NCBI GenBank assembly: GCA_026182355.1
Contig: JAPFBL010000114.1
Span: 1,175,501-1,239,500, forward strand
Reading direction: 5' to 3'
DNA from: Hermatobates lingyangjiaoensis
Taxonomy: Eukaryota > Arthropoda > Insecta > Hemiptera > Hermatobatidae
Length of the DNA: 64,000 nucleotides
In this document: piece after piece, positions 38,241 to 52,183 of the stretch
Numbering within the stretch: position 1 is the first letter of the stretch
Layout of the letters: each line of letters opens with the position of its first letter
Made by a program: the position numbers and the translations under genes
The notes under the pieces: generated by a model
What the model saw: the letters and a program-made list of their open reading frames with translations, nothing else
Told to the model about the DNA's origin: nothing
Database searches by the model: none

Positions 38241-40944
38241 GTGCCAAGTTAGTTGATTAGATTTAGAACGTCATCAGAGCCATCTATTACAGACCCCATG
38301 AACCTCTCTCTAATAGCCATTTGACGTCACAATTAACTAGTACTCCCTCATCATAATGCTCTGCACTGACTCTTTTATTTCAATAAACTTTTTATGAGTT
38401 TTAAAGTATTTTAAAAACAATAATAAAAGAGACTTAAAAAAAAAACAAAATATAAAAGGGTTTGTAAATTCCAAAAGCAGCCATCAATTTAATTAACTTA
38501 TAATATAAGGAGCAGGAATCCATTTTCCACAATGATGGTCTTTTTACTTTTTAGGTTAAACGATAAATAATTTCGTTTACCCTTTCACTTTTCAAGCTCT
38601 GTTTCTCTGTTTTACCTTTTTTCTAACTTTTTTTCATCTACAGAAACACTCGCACGAGCTCGCAAACATACACATACACACACATATTGATATTATGCAC
38701 AACTCAGAATGAGTAAATATACATAATAATGAAAAGACCTACACATTCAAAATAAAATTTTCAGTTTCAGCCACCATCAGCAGAATAAACAACAACAAAA
38801 ATCAGGATTGCAAAACAAATTATGAAAAATATATAAACGCTTTTTCAGCAAAGTCATTTTTTAACGTTTTTATATTTATATTATCTATATTTGCGTTCAT
38901 TTCTTTATGTTTTTTATTTTTAAATGTTTTATCTTTTATTGTAATGTTGCTCTTTTTAACTTTAGTTTTTGTTTTGAATTCATTCAAGTTGTTTCAAGTT
39001 TGGTGACTATGTTTTATCATGATGTCGAGAAATGACGAAGATATGTGAGTACTGAACACAGATAGAACGCACGGGCCATCCGAAAACTGTGCACCATAAC
39101 ACTGTAACGTAAAAGCAAACAAGACTACCTAAACTCACCTTTTATTTTGAAAGTACACCTGACTATGACATGATAGCCGAAAGCTTGTAGTTTATAGTTT
39201 TAGTGGTTTTGTAGTCCCCAGTACTATTATTGAGTTTTATTTTAAAATTAAAAGTGTTTTTAATTTAACCCAGTGTTAGATCCTTTATCTAAAGTATTTT
39301 TAAGTGTACCTACCTATCTCTTGCCAACCGTCTTTTTCAGATACTTGGCCTCTTCGCAGACAGAAAGTGGTCAACGCAGAAGCTGCTCCTAATTTCGATA
39401 ATATTTATATGAAATTGCACATACATACTACATGATATACTGCCACCCCAGCTGATCACTTCTTCTTCTCCTGATGACAATGTGGTCCACATATTGATTT
39501 GAGATTTGGTGTTTATAAGACAGTATAAAATTATATAGTTGGTCATTGTCAAAGTATTATTATGACTCTAACATAACATATCTTAGTTCTATTTTAGAAT
39601 TTATACTATGCCTAAATGAAGATGAGTCACAAACAGAGTAAAGAAACACACCTTCCGTTGCGTTTTCAGTGTGTTAGGTCTCCTTCTTTCTTTTCTCCAG
39701 AAGGCGGATTTAGTGTGTTTCTTTAATCGAGTTTTCACTCTTTTTCGTTTTTTTTTTAAATATATATGTACATACATACATATTTCTTGATTAACTAGCT
39801 ATATTTCACTGTTAAAGCCAAAGTTTTGACTTTATTTAAAACCTTTTTCAAAGTTCTATGAAAGACAATATAAGATATCATTTGACGCTCACCAATTATA
39901 CAGGAGAAAATAGATGCTTAGTTACATCATATAGAAGGTTGGAAATATACAATGGTGGACTAATAATTAGATGGGAATAGATAAACAGTTAAATAAAATT
40001 TAATTGAACACTGTTATTTAAAACCAAAAATACATTGTCATTATAAATCTTATACGTAAAGTCACGTATTAATATTTTAAATTTGATGGAGTTATATATA
40101 AATAAATAATTAAACAAGTTCTTGAGAGTGTAGTAATAGTTTAATTAATGGAGATCTAGAATTTTGAACACAAAGTAAAGTTCATTAAACTGTTAATTGA
40201 AAAAGAAGAATTTAACTTGTTTAAATATTTTTAATTTGTCATAACAATCGTCATAATTTACATGTGCAGTACAAAAAAGATGGTAGTCATCCAGTTTTTT
40301 ATATGAAAATCATAGCCGGTGAAAATGGTAATATATCAACAGAGTAGTACACGAAGCTTACCAGTGTTGGAGAAATTCTTAAAAATTTTTAATTATTAAT
40401 TACTAATCTTCCCGTGATATGATCAAGGAACTGACTTAGATTCAAAAACATAGTGATTGAAATCATGTTTGCTGACGAAAAATAAAAGTTAGTAATATGC
40501 TATTACAGAAAAATAACTAACTAAGAAATTTAATTGTATTATACTGGTTTAAATACTTACGTAAAACAAGAAATTCTATATAGTAGAACAAATAACGATG
40601 TGCAAGTACAATATAAATATTTGAAATATCTTTTAAAAAAAAGAAAACCTTGAAGTAAACCTTGTCTGATGTAAGTAAATGTTATTCGTCAAATCTAAAG
40701 GAGAATATTCCATAGGAATTTCAGATTACATAAGTAATCTGATGCCTGAAATAAGGGGGAAACACTGAAGACGGTCTACTATAGTGAATCAAGCTGGGTT
40801 TTAAAAGAGTGTTATACTAACATTCGTACTCAAAGCGCCTGCAGAGAGTATTAATGGAGGCTATAATTCTAATTTTATTCAAGTAATAATTATATCTAAG
40901 TAATTATACCCTTTTTTAAAGCTATATCAAAGAGTTGGGTTTTT

Positions 40945-40987
40945 GACTCTGACGAAGACCGCTTGTTATGGTTGAAACATCTTAGTC
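40945..40987 (+). ncRNA. Hammerhead-like motif, family A, solo copy
   Basis: GACT (helix I), CTGACGA (fits CUGANGA), hairpin ACCG-CTTGTTA-TGGT, GAAA, CATCT (helix III, one base off the palindrome AGATCT), T at the cleavage position, AGTC (perfect partner of GACT). All invariant core bases are kept. Flanks (TTGGGTTTTT before, TTGTTTTCCCATTTCATATT after) are shared with 56391 and 10513, and the downstream sequence runs to TTTATGTGAAAT. Confidence 0.5.
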
Positions 40988-42869
40988 TTGTTTTCCCATT
41001 TCATATTGTTGTTTGATCATTGATTTTATTTCACGTGTTTATGTGAAATCTTTTTATTAATGTTATATATTAAAAACGATTAGTCACCACTTAACAAGAG
41101 AAGTGATATTGCTTATGTAAGTACATTATTCATGTGTTATTGTAGTAAATAAACTTTGATTCTCTGCATCTGTTATTGTAATTTTATATTGTTTAGTAAA
41201 AATTAGCTTTATTGGTTGGTATCAGTGTTTACTGTAGTATTCATACTATTTATTTTAAACCTGTAATGTAATATTCATTGTTTTTCGATTTTAAAATTGG
41301 ATATTTTGTAGGCTTTCTTATTTTTTTAAGCGTTAATATTTACATTTGTACACCCCATATGTCAGACTTCTCCGTCTTTTGATCTCTGAATAATGGTTGA
41401 TTGTTATATAATTTCTTATATTTACAGTTGTATTGTATGTATGATAAATGTTTTTAATTTCTGCAGATTCGATAGTATGCCTTAAACTGAAAACCTGAAC
41501 GATTTATTATAAATATTTTTATTTTATACATATATCAACGTCTAAACTACAGTAAGAAATCATGTGTAATCAATTCAGGTGTTCATTATGAAATCTTGTT
41601 ATGTTGAAGAGACTTCAATGTTTCTGTATGCTTTTGATAGTTCTGGTTAAGTATTTTTAGAGGTAAGATGATTGGGAACTTGATTTATTCTTTACAAAGG
41701 TATAAGAACATTTTAATTGGATTTGTCCAGGCTTTTCTCCCTTATGCATTTTTTGACATTTTCCGAGCATTTGCATAAGTCCAAAAGTTCCTCTCCTTAT
41801 AATAAGCAGGTCATCTGCATGCCCTTGCATATCGAAACCTTGGTTATTTAGAGTTGACAGTATCCAATACTACTAATCACCGCAATACGGGCGGTAGCAC
41901 GCTTTCTTGAAAACATATGCATATTGTAGGCGTTCTTGCGTTAGATTGAAATCTATTCTCCATTTCCAGAATCAATACTATTAAATACTAGTGCTGATCC
42001 AATTGATTTGAAGGCGTAATATTCAGGGCTCCTTTAATATTCATGATGTAGCCCTGAATGATTCCTTTAATCCTTTAAAAAATTACTTTTCTATTTATTT
42101 AACCTACATTTTTGAAGAAAACTTCTTTGATCTGCTCTTTAGGCATATTGCCTTCAATCAAGATGTTTACTGACCAAAAACAACTCAAGTTATCAGAGAA
42201 AGAACCTACTAGTTATAATTTTTAGTGTAATAGAACACTTCTAATATTGCAAAGTGATGAAATATTCGAATAAACAATACATAATGCAACATTTTAATGT
42301 TATTTTATTACCATAGAAGTGGTTTAAAATTACGAGTTGTTTTGTCTTAAGGAATGAAAAAGTACCTTTCTCATTGTTCGATATTACATAAAAAGTATTG
42401 AGTCCTTTAAAACACCAGGAAATAGACTTTTTAAATTTAATTTATTTGTGTGGCATGTAGATTAATTACAACTTTTTGCTAGACAACCATATATCAATGT
42501 GGAGGACGTCATGCAATTTATGGTTGTTTGGCATTTGATCTAATAGTTTTAACAATGTTATTGTTCTTACAGGTCATATTAACTCTTTAAAATAACTTCG
42601 AATTACTTCTTTTAAACGTTTAAATACCTTTGCTGTTTGACTCGATTCTGACAAAAAAAATTATAGGCCAACGAAAACAAATCTAACAAGCATAGCATTT
42701 ATCATTGCATTACATAGCATAGCATCTATTACTCCAAGTTGAATTTTCAGTTTTCACAGCTTTATTACTTTTTACGGTAATCAAAATTCCTGAAATTTTC
42801 TTTTTGGCTTACTTATAGGAATTTCATTTTTTAAACAAAATTATATTATTCTATAGTTATCTATATATA

Positions 42870-43135
42870 GGCCAAACATTGGGCCTTTGTGATACTCACA
42901 CAACGAAATTCTACAGTAGCTGTCCTAAATTTAACCCAACTCAATTTTATTTAGAGCAGAGATTTATAACGAGTACAGGCTCGGGTTCGACGGCATAACG
43001 TCCTCTCCGAAGGACGACATGCTCAGATTTATTCACCTCCCATGTAAGTAAATCGTGGGCAAGAGTGGGTATTGAACCGTGGATCTACCAGTCCAAAGGC
43101 AAGCACATTGACACTGGGCTAACCTAGCCCCCTTG
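42870..43135 (-). mobile_element. tRNA-derived SINE, - strand copy
   Basis: The reverse complement has the GGCTAGGTTAGCCCAGTGTC head, a B-box-like region, the CCTCCGAAGG..TCGTCC hairpin, and the body ending GGCCCAATGTTTGGCC. It is diverged but close to full length; the CTAAC tail is not clear. Confidence 0.75.
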
Positions 43136-43373
43136 TACTCATTAAAATTGATTCTAATTCGAATAAACCATTACTAATGTTTATAGTATGTGGTATGTCA
43201 AATTTAATCAACGGAGACTCGATAAAATTCTTAACGACTTTACCTTCTGTCTAATTTATATCAAGATTTTTATTATTTATATGCAAAAATAACGCAAAAT
43301 TTTGTTCTACTGTAATTACGGGTTATTGATGATGCTTGACCAGCAATTTAATGATTTACGAGTGTTAGCTATG

Positions 43374-43934
43374 TTATCATAACTATATTGACACTGAATG
43401 TTGACAATCCTACTGGACCACATCTGTGGTCATCCAATCATAACTATATTGACACTGAATGTTGACAATCCTACTGGACCACATCTGTGGTCATCCAATC
43501 ATAACTATATTGACACTGAATGTTGACAATCCTACTGGACCACATCTGTGGTCATCCTATCATAACTATATTGACACTGAATGTTGACAATCCTACTGGA
43601 CCACATCTGTGGTCATCAAATCATAACTATATTGACACTGAATGTTGACAATCCTACTGGACCACATCTGCGGTCATCCTATCATAACTATATTGACACT
43701 GAATGTTGACAATCCTACTGGACCACATCTGTGGTCATCAAATCATAACTATATTGACACTGAATGTTGACAATCCTACTGGACCACATCTGTGGTCATC
43801 CTATCATAACTATATTGACACTGAATGTTGACAATCCTACTGGACCACATCTGTGGTCATCCTATCATAACTATATTGACACTGAATGTTGACAATCCTA
43901 CTGGACCACATCTGTGGTCATCAAATCATAACTC
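43374..43934. repeat. 61-bp minisatellite, nine copies
   Basis: Nine almost identical units start near 43381, 43442, 43503, 43564, 43625, 43686, 43747, 43808 and 43869. Each holds AACTATATTGACACTGAATG, TTGACAATCCTACTG and the 16-base palindrome-like GACCACATCTGTGGTC (7-bp stem). The junction varies: CCAATC in copies 1-2, CCTATC or CAAATC afterwards. One unit has GCGG for GTGG (a CpG variant). Confidence 0.97.
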
Positions 43935-44509
43935 AGGCCCACGGAGCAAATTTGGCCGTGAGATGATATCAATTGTGCATTAGAGCTGGACCGTGGTATA
44001 TACTGTGCTTCTTTTTTACTAGCATAGCTCCTGAAAAACTCGGGTGGCTTCCGAAAATGTATTTTCTGTCTGTGCTAACAGCTTTAACGATGCCATTTTG
44101 AATTTTGAAGTCACTTATTGTTAATATTTTTTCTAACTGAATTCAATTATTTGGCAGTGAGATAATAACTATCAGCCTAGTCATAAAAATGAGAAGTCAA
44201 CAGATGTATTTGCTAATTTTTGAGTCTCTATGACTTAACAGGTCACGGGAAGTCTGGTAATATATAGTAACTAGACTACCCGTGACCCTTTGTGTCTCTC
44301 AGAAATTATAACAGTAGGTGTTGAAATAAATTCTCTGAACATGATTGACAGGGATAATTTTAATTGTTGTTTCTTGTTATTAAGGCAACGGAAACAGATT
44401 CTTATATGGCCCAAGCTTTTGATATAGTATTCTTGACATGATTCAAGATATATACACAGTAAGTGTATTTAGCAAAATAAAAACCATTTAAAAGTAAAAA
44501 AAAATCTTT

Positions 44510-45108
44510 ATTTTATCATATAAATGAATAAAATATCAATTCAAGTTATATACACAATGAAATATATTTAAAACCTACAAAACTTGTAAATTTTGTCTAA
44601 CAGTTGTGTTCAAGTTGGTTTCTAAAATTATTCATTTTTAGCCTCTCATGTAGTAGTTAATTATATATTTGTTACATTTATTTATAATATATTTGCCCTA
44701 CTGTCATCAGCGAGCACGCAAGTCTCTGGGCTACTCTGGCTCCATGCCTTTATTTTCTTACCAGTGTTTATATTTCCCAAATTTTAAATTAAAAAATTTT
44801 TTTGTTACATTTATATATAATACATTTACACTACTGTCATCGGCGAACATGCAAACCACTGGGCTACCCTGGTTCCATGCCTTTAGTTAATTACCAGCGT
44901 TTATATTACGCAAATATTAAATTTAACATTATTCATTTAATGTTAATTAAATTCTTTCTTTCATTTAACATAATTCTAGTAATAAATAATATATATTTAA
45001 TTTCAGGTATAATAAAATACCTGAATATAATTATATATAATTTAATTTCATCTCCACGGAAAATGGGTGAACAAACAAACAAACTCACAAACTTTATATA
45101 TAGAGATA
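44510..45108 (+). mobile_element. ~590-bp dispersed element with internal duplication, copy 2
   Basis: Second copy of the element at 25640-26212, in the same orientation, again with the ~145-bp internal unit twice (GCGAGCACGCAAGTCTCTGG and GCGAACATGCAAACCACTGG) and the end ATCTCCACGGAAAATGGGTG, (AACA)n, TTTATATATAGAGATAT. A 60-base AT-rich insertion lies before the end segment. Confidence 0.65.
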
Positions 45109-45213
45109 TCTGGCCATTCCATATGTTTCCTTGAAGAAAACAAGTAAAATAGTGTTTTATATAAATAGACTAAGTGAACCTATAAATGACGTAATTGAAT
45201 GATGCTGCTTGAG

Positions 45214-45358
45214 TGACGTCATATGCATGTCATTGTGCCTTAATTGGTCAGTTGAAATTACGATTCGGTAGTGTTCTGATTATTCCCATCCTAATATCAA
45301 ATATTATTCTCTGAAAAGAACAATATTCCTCTATTCTTGGATATCTCATCAAATGGTA
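45214..45358 (+). promoter_or_regulatory. Candidate promoter and first exon with a perfect CRE
   Basis: A palindromic CRE, TGACGTCA, lies at 45214-45221. An initiator-like TCAGTT at 45248-45253 follows, and about 100 bases later a strong donor ATG/GTAAGTACG at 45355/45356. This layout fits a + strand transcription start with a short first exon. No TATA box is properly spaced. An exon ending in ATG could carry the start codon, but it does not read in frame into the candidate exon at 47878. Confidence 0.3.
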
Positions 45359-47248
45359 AGTACGACCGTTTCTGCAACTATTTGTACGTATTTTTTTATT
45401 AATAAATTAGTTCAATAATAATTATTTAAACAAATAATTACATGACAATTTCTTAGTGGTTATGTTTAACCTATATGGCCACTTCAAGCAGAGGTTAGCG
45501 TCCTTTCATTTAAAAAATGGAATTATCTTACAATCAATAATACATACCTATATTTAAATCCGATATGACAAATTAATTTAAAGTACCTAATAATGTGCTC
45601 TTTATTTATCACAATGTGAGATAAATTAAACTATCTAATTTATTAGTTTAATCTAATTAAACTAATCTAAACTATCCTTTCAGAAATAAATTATTGAAAT
45701 AATTAGAATTTCATTTAAATTATGGAAGTTTAATAGAATATATTACTTTCTAATATTATAAATAACTCATGCAATAATAATCATGTTTTTATAATTATAG
45801 TTGTTTCATATCAAATATAACTGACTATTTCAATTCAGTTATTAATATTAATTTGGTTTTACAATATAATGATGTTTCATTTAACATTTTACTAATTACA
45901 GACTTATTGTTTCAATTAATAAATAAAATACATTCTTTATAATTATATACTGAAAAATTACGTTAATTAAAATTGATTTAGGAAAACTATGAGAACATAA
46001 GACAGGACTAAAAATATGGCTACAATTACTTTGCCCATAGAACAAGTTCACTATTTTCCAATTTCCAATATTAATTTAAGATCCATTTCTTTTACCTGTA
46101 TTATAATTGTTTACCAATTGAAATCATTATGTAGCAAAGAAAAGAGTTGGGTAACTGTAAACTTACTTTTGGTTCATTCTCTGTTACCATATAGTTGTTA
46201 AATTCATTGTAAATTTTTCATATTTTGTAAATGTAGCTTCTATATATGGTCATATTTATAATTCTGACATCATGAAATGTTTATTATTGAAAATAATATC
46301 AACACAATTATATGAAACTATTTTCTTAAGTATACTCTGTGCAATTATGTTTTATAAATTGTTTATATAAAATTTAATCCTATGTCTGGTTTATTTAAGA
46401 TTTAAATAAGAAATAATTGGGCAAATTTCACTAATTTCTAGATTATCTAACACTTAATTGTGATTATTTTAGCATTTGTTTCAATAAAGTGATTCAGTAA
46501 AAAGAAACTTTATTTATGGTAATATTTTCTTTTGAAATTGTTAAAAATGGATTTGTTTTATTTTGATGATTACTGCATGAACTCTTGGTTCATCATGTCT
46601 GATGAAGGTGATCCTTTACAGAAGTCTACTCTCTGATGAAGACCGTTATGGTACTCCGTCCTGAGGCTTTCCTCAGCTCAGAGCTTGACCTCAAACATTG
46701 ATGAACTAAGAAAGGATGCCAGGTATCTGGCTCACACAAATGTGCAGAGTAAATTCGAGTATAAAAACTGAGTGGAATATATCTCTTTCTTATGCACTTT
46801 TTCGACTGCAAGGCAAGGTCTGTTAATAGTTGAAATGTGTTGGATTTTTATTAAATGACATTATTATTTTTGATTCTTTTGTTGTTGGTTATGAAAAAGA
46901 TACAGTGAGAGACATTATTTATTTATACCAATAAGAAATGAATACAAGATTCTGTGTTTAAGCAAAACTAATGTTTGTTTCCATACGGAAAGGTTAAACA
47001 TTATCAGCTGCAGATAATTTTTCAATAAATATCGAGTTTGGCCCGTGACTTTACTCCACTACTTAATTTTGGGCCACCGTGAATTTGAGTTTGATACTCT
47101 GGTACTAAACTGTAGTGCTCTATGATAAATTTTAATTAATATAGTATCTTCGTTATTAACATTAGAAAAAATATATTAAAGTTGACATTACGAGAATACC
47201 TATGAAGTGGTTCCAATGACTTGTATGTATTAATGATACAACACTCAT

Positions 47249-47376
47249 TGTACTTGTATTGTATCATACACTTGTATTGTACCATACACTTGTATTGTAT
47301 CATACACTTGTATTGTATCATACACTTGTATTGTATCATACATACACTTGTATTGTATCATACACTTGTATTGTAA
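47249..47376. repeat. 18-bp minisatellite
   Basis: About seven copies of an 18-bp unit TTGTATTGTATCATACAC, one with ACC for ATC and one short insertion (ATAC) near 47340. The open frame on the - strand (repeated MIQYKC) is a by-product of the 18-bp period. Confidence 0.9.
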
Positions 47377-47877
47377 TTGTGGTATAATGAAATGAAAAGA
47401 ATTAACAATAACACTTTCGTTTAAGAGATACAGTTAGTTATAACTATGTCAATAGATATTGCTTTTATGGAACAGCTGTTCCAGAGCGTGAATGAAACAT
47501 GTTTATTTATTTTCTAGATATACATTTATGTGTAATCGCTTAAGTTAATCATGTTCTCATATTGATGAGATGTGTAAATTAAATAAAATAAATTCAAAGG
47601 TTTTTAATCATAAAAAAATGGAGATATCTCAAAACGATTCATAAATATTTCCTTTATTTTCATCACAACAAATAAATTAGGAAAAAATAAATTATATACT
47701 ATTTACAATAATATCAACATAATTTAAATAATAACATGTTATTATATTTTTTATAAATAATAATTGTTGTGCAATATATTATGCAAATCACTCAGAATTA
47801 CCAATAGGTAAAAAACCTTGTTTCATATTTAAATTACATAGTTCTTTAAATGCAAAATTGTTTATCTTTTATTCCAG

Positions 47878-47999
47878 AATATCTTGTTTCAACATTGTAC
47901 TAATCAACACATGTATAGTTGAAGATCAACATGAAGAAAATGATTATGCTCGAGTGACTGAATCAAGATGTTTATTTGGAATGACGTTGAAGAAATGGT
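47878..47999 (+). other. Splice-bounded candidate exon
   Basis: The acceptor TTATCTTTTATTCCAG and donor AAATG/GTAAGTG frame a 122-base segment. One frame is open throughout: ISCFNIVLINTCIVEDQHEE, then NDYARVTESRCLFGMTLKK; the other two have stops. The first part is hydrophobic and could be the end of a signal peptide. Joining it to the donor at 45355 would create a stop, so another upstream exon would be needed, or both are untranslated exons. I do not recognise the protein. Confidence 0.35.
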
Positions 48000-50900
48000 A
48001 AGTGAAATCGTTTTTCTCTTGGACTGTACACAAATAGCTTGCAGCTGATTAAACTCAATTCTTAAATTATTATAATAGGGCTATTATCTTTACTATATTT
48101 CTGTTATATCATTTTGCGTTTAATAACTTGATGACTAAATTTTATTACAAATTTCAATTTGTAATAAAAACGAAATTAATTTCATTTTTTTTTTGTAATC
48201 CGAATGAATATCATAATGACTGAACATTTTTTATTAGTTTGAATGAACATGTAGTTTTTCAATTAAACTCATAACCGATTAGAACAGATATTATTAACTG
48301 AATTAGATAACGTTTATATATAAATACTAACAAGTCAGTATTTATATAAACAATTTTCAAAAGAAGCATTGTGCTGAACAATTTAATTGAAATATTTTAT
48401 CTTTAAAATATAGAAAGTTATCATTTAACATGTATTTGCTTTTTAACTATATTTGTACATATTATAACATAATGATTTGTGGATTGAAAAAAAATCGGAC
48501 AGTTATTAACAGTTTGTATAAAAATGAAAAGACATAACCAATCTTACATTTTGTTAATGTACAAATTAAATTTCAAGGTTAATAAACTTTTGAATCAATA
48601 TGGCGGAAAATTTTTAATTTTTCTATACCAAGGAAAAATAAATAGAAATGTAATAAAATAAATAAACAAAATATAACCCTTTATACATGTTAATAATTTT
48701 TGCAATGGAAATCTCATCGCTTTACAAAGTCCCCATATTTATTCAGTTGTTTAAATTGTAACTTTATTTAGCAATCTGTCTCTGCTTACTTCCTGTTCAT
48801 TGAACCAAACTCTTTTCGTAAATGTTTTTTAATAAATTAATGTTTATATATCTTATATTATAGCTTCCAACGAAATGATTTAATAAATTCGAATTAACTA
48901 AATATTTCATGGATTACCTTACCAGAAATTCATTTCATTTCATTTTTTTTTTTGTAATTGTTCTGAATAAATATAATAGTTTATAATGACTGATAAATTA
49001 CTACTTCTTTCAGAGAATATGTAGTTTTTCAATTAAACTCTTAGTTGATTTAAACATATAATTTACTGAATTAAGTATCGTTTATAGTTAAAATTAACAA
49101 GTCAGTATTTATATAAACAATTTTTAAACGAAGCGTTGTTTTAACCAATGTATGATAATCAGCTCATCAGTTAGTAAGTAAATTTAGAATATGTTGTAAA
49201 TACTTAAAAAAAGTTGTATATTAAGAAAGAATCAAACATTTTATGTCCTCAGTCAAGTCAAAAGTAAATAGTAAATAGTTTAAATATGTAAACAAGTTTA
49301 ACTATTGATTCATCCATTTTATTTTGAACAGTGGCATATTCTCTGGTTTTTTGTATCTTGTGAATTAATACCAAACAAAGATATCAACTCTTAGAATTAC
49401 TTTTATGTTTATAATATGTTAATATAATTCTAGTCACTCTTTAAACAATGCTGAAATACTAATATAATAGAAAATTACTCTAAACTAAACTTTGTACCAT
49501 ACAGTTTATTTTCGTTGTTTCTTTTCTTTATAATTATAAATTTGGAGAGTTTATTCTTGAGCGTTGATTATAAAATCTCTCTCCAATATTAATAATAGTA
49601 ATATTAATCAATAATTTAATATTAACGTATAAATCCATTATTTATATGAGTAATAAATTCCATCCATTGACATTTTGAATAGAACAAAAATTAAACATTA
49701 ATACAATACGGTGCTTGACAAAAAGAAAATAAATACAGCTCTTTATGTTAGTTTGTGACATACTTATTTCAAGTGATAATGTAAATGCTTTTCCGTTTTT
49801 ATATATATTTTTATTAATTTAAAATAAATAAATTGAATTATTATTGCTTAGAAAGACATTTTACACTAATTAGTATAAAAATAATTACAAGTATCAGAAA
49901 ATAAACACTATTTTATAAACAGTAGTTTTAATTAAATGTTCATAAAGTTACCTTTCAGTTGGAAAACAATTGAATAAATAAATTACGACGATTCGAATTG
50001 GTATTTACAGAGTAGTCTAAACAAAGAAGGTAGCCTTTTGACTCTTATTACCTGAAAAAAAAATACAATTTTCAGTTTAAAGTTCAATGAATTGTTATAC
50101 CCTTATCCATTGTCATTTCGAGCTTATTAAATAAAATAATTTATTCATTTTATGAAATAATTTTTAACGTTTAGTTCAGAATTGTAATTAAGAAATTTAA
50201 TTTCTATATTTATTTAGTTTTCTTGAAGCTTAATTGTTAAAGTTCTGATAATTGTATTCTATAATTAATACAAATTCAAATTATGTAATACCTCTGCAAT
50301 ACATACATAGTAAAAACAACTTTATACACAATAATAGTGAAATAATTAATCTTTAGGTTTTCTTAAAATTAATGACAGGAACTTATGAAATTATTAAATC
50401 TAATAACAAAAAGTTAATGTCAAAAAAATTAAACATATTCTTAAACTTATTTGAGATTGTCTTAAACTCTGAAAAATAATATGAAAACCTTAGGATTTAA
50501 ATAAACGCAAATATTCCTTTCAGAAAGGTTTAATATAGCTTGCTCAGTATTTTTTTTATTTTAAAAACAACAATCACTTGAAAATTAAATATTTAACTTT
50601 ATCACAAGGAATAATAAAAGTTACTCGATTTATTAATTACAAACGGAATGTTATATTGTCGAGTAATGGTGTTACTAGATTAGAGACATCAAAACTTTTT
50701 TCCTGAATTAATAATTTATTTTATAATTTAATACTTATATAATGCCATTATTAATTATTAATAATGGTATAATTGATGTTATTATGCCAAATTGAATGTA
50801 ATTAGTACTAAATAAAAATACTGTCAGTTAATAAAGGGAGCAGTGAATTGCGTAATCATGTAATAAGCTGTAGTAAGATATTATTGATGATATATTATAA

Positions 50901-51480
50901 GAATAAATGTAAGTATGGCGAATGTGAAATATAGAAAGATTAGGTCCAGGAATATTGTTCAAATGTCAGTTTTAAAAGTCGGTATGGATCATTAACAGAT
51001 AGGAAACGACGTTAAATATGATCTAGTAAATAAAAATTTCAAAATAGTCTAAAAGAATTAAATACTAGAGAATTTGTTTCTTATATCTGATTACTACACT
51101 ATATATCTGATTTTCGTCTATATCAGTGCTTGACATTATTCATTTATTATAAGCGAACTATTTTAAGTATGATAACATTTGTTTTCAAAATTTTGATGGA
51201 TTTTGGAGTTTTAATGTTTCTTTGGGTCCATTTTCCCATGATATATGTCTATAGATTGGTGGGTGGTTATCCATAGAAAAGTTTATCAAAAGACGCTATT
51301 TTTACATTATTTTTCTTGTTATTTATATGAATTATTAATATTATTGATAAATTTATTATTATTATTAATAATCGATCAAAAGTGAAAGAGAATGTTAAAA
51401 ATCTGATGAGAAAAGTATTTTAAAGGAATAGAATAGGTTAGTCCATAACCTTGCTTGAATAAATACTGAAGGGTTTGACC
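48000..51480. other. Extremely AT-rich stretch, no gene seen
   Basis: Nearly all A/T with poly-A/T runs. Two segments (about 48180-48370 and 48950-49140) share sequence: a TTTTTTTTTGTAAT stretch, ATGTAGTTTTTCAATTAAACTC, and AACAAGTCAGTATTTATATA. That is a local duplication about 775 bases apart. Nothing coding is visible. Confidence 0.6.
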
Positions 51481-52183
51481 TGAAATATGCCACACGGCCC
51501 CTAGGAGATTGATGTTTATTGGGGGGTGGGGGGGGGGAGGTCCAAGTTGAAAGAAGAGCAATATGTTGATCAAATTACACCTAAGTTGGATTAGATTAAA
51601 AATAAACCCGGAAAATATGATTTGTTATTCAATCTGAGACAAACAGTGGGGTGGTTCTCTATTAGTAGACATTGATATAGTTAAAGTCATACACATTTTA
51701 CTATTTATATTCTTATAGAACTATTGTAAATAACTTTAATACATCTTTTAAGAATAAAAATAAAAGTCGTTTACGAGATTGGGGAAAAGACCGTATGTAT
51801 TACATATTACGATTCCAAACTCTGAAAAAAACGAGTGTTCTTACATTATTATTGTTATATATTTAATGTACATTACTAAAATGCTTTTCGAAAGTGTATT
51901 GCACTAGTACAAATATATTTTGTATATCTTTCTTTTATAAAATTAATTTCTTTTTCCAAATAATTTTGGAAAAGAAATTATTTATGTTATGGTTATTTAT
52001 CGGCGCCCACCCATATTTATGAAAACATTCATAGCCTGTCAATGTGACAAGCGAATGAATAGATGAGTAAAATAAGGTAAATATGCTACTGTAAAAGTTG
52101 TAGATGAGTTTATGAGGAACACAAAGACTTTGTTCTTAGCAGTACAAGTTGTAATGGGGACACTCTGGAGGTTTCCAGAGGAC

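Noticed and set aside
43374..43934. CRISPR-like array (regular repeats with palindromes)
   Set aside because: Units are directly adjacent and nearly identical over all 61 bases with no variable spacers, and the window is eukaryotic; it is a minisatellite.
46580..46640. Two CTGATGA boxes taken as hammerheads
   Set aside because: CTGATGAAGGTGATCCTT and CTGATGAAGACCGTTATGGT have the first box and a hairpin, but no GAAA follows and no helix III or I partners are visible.
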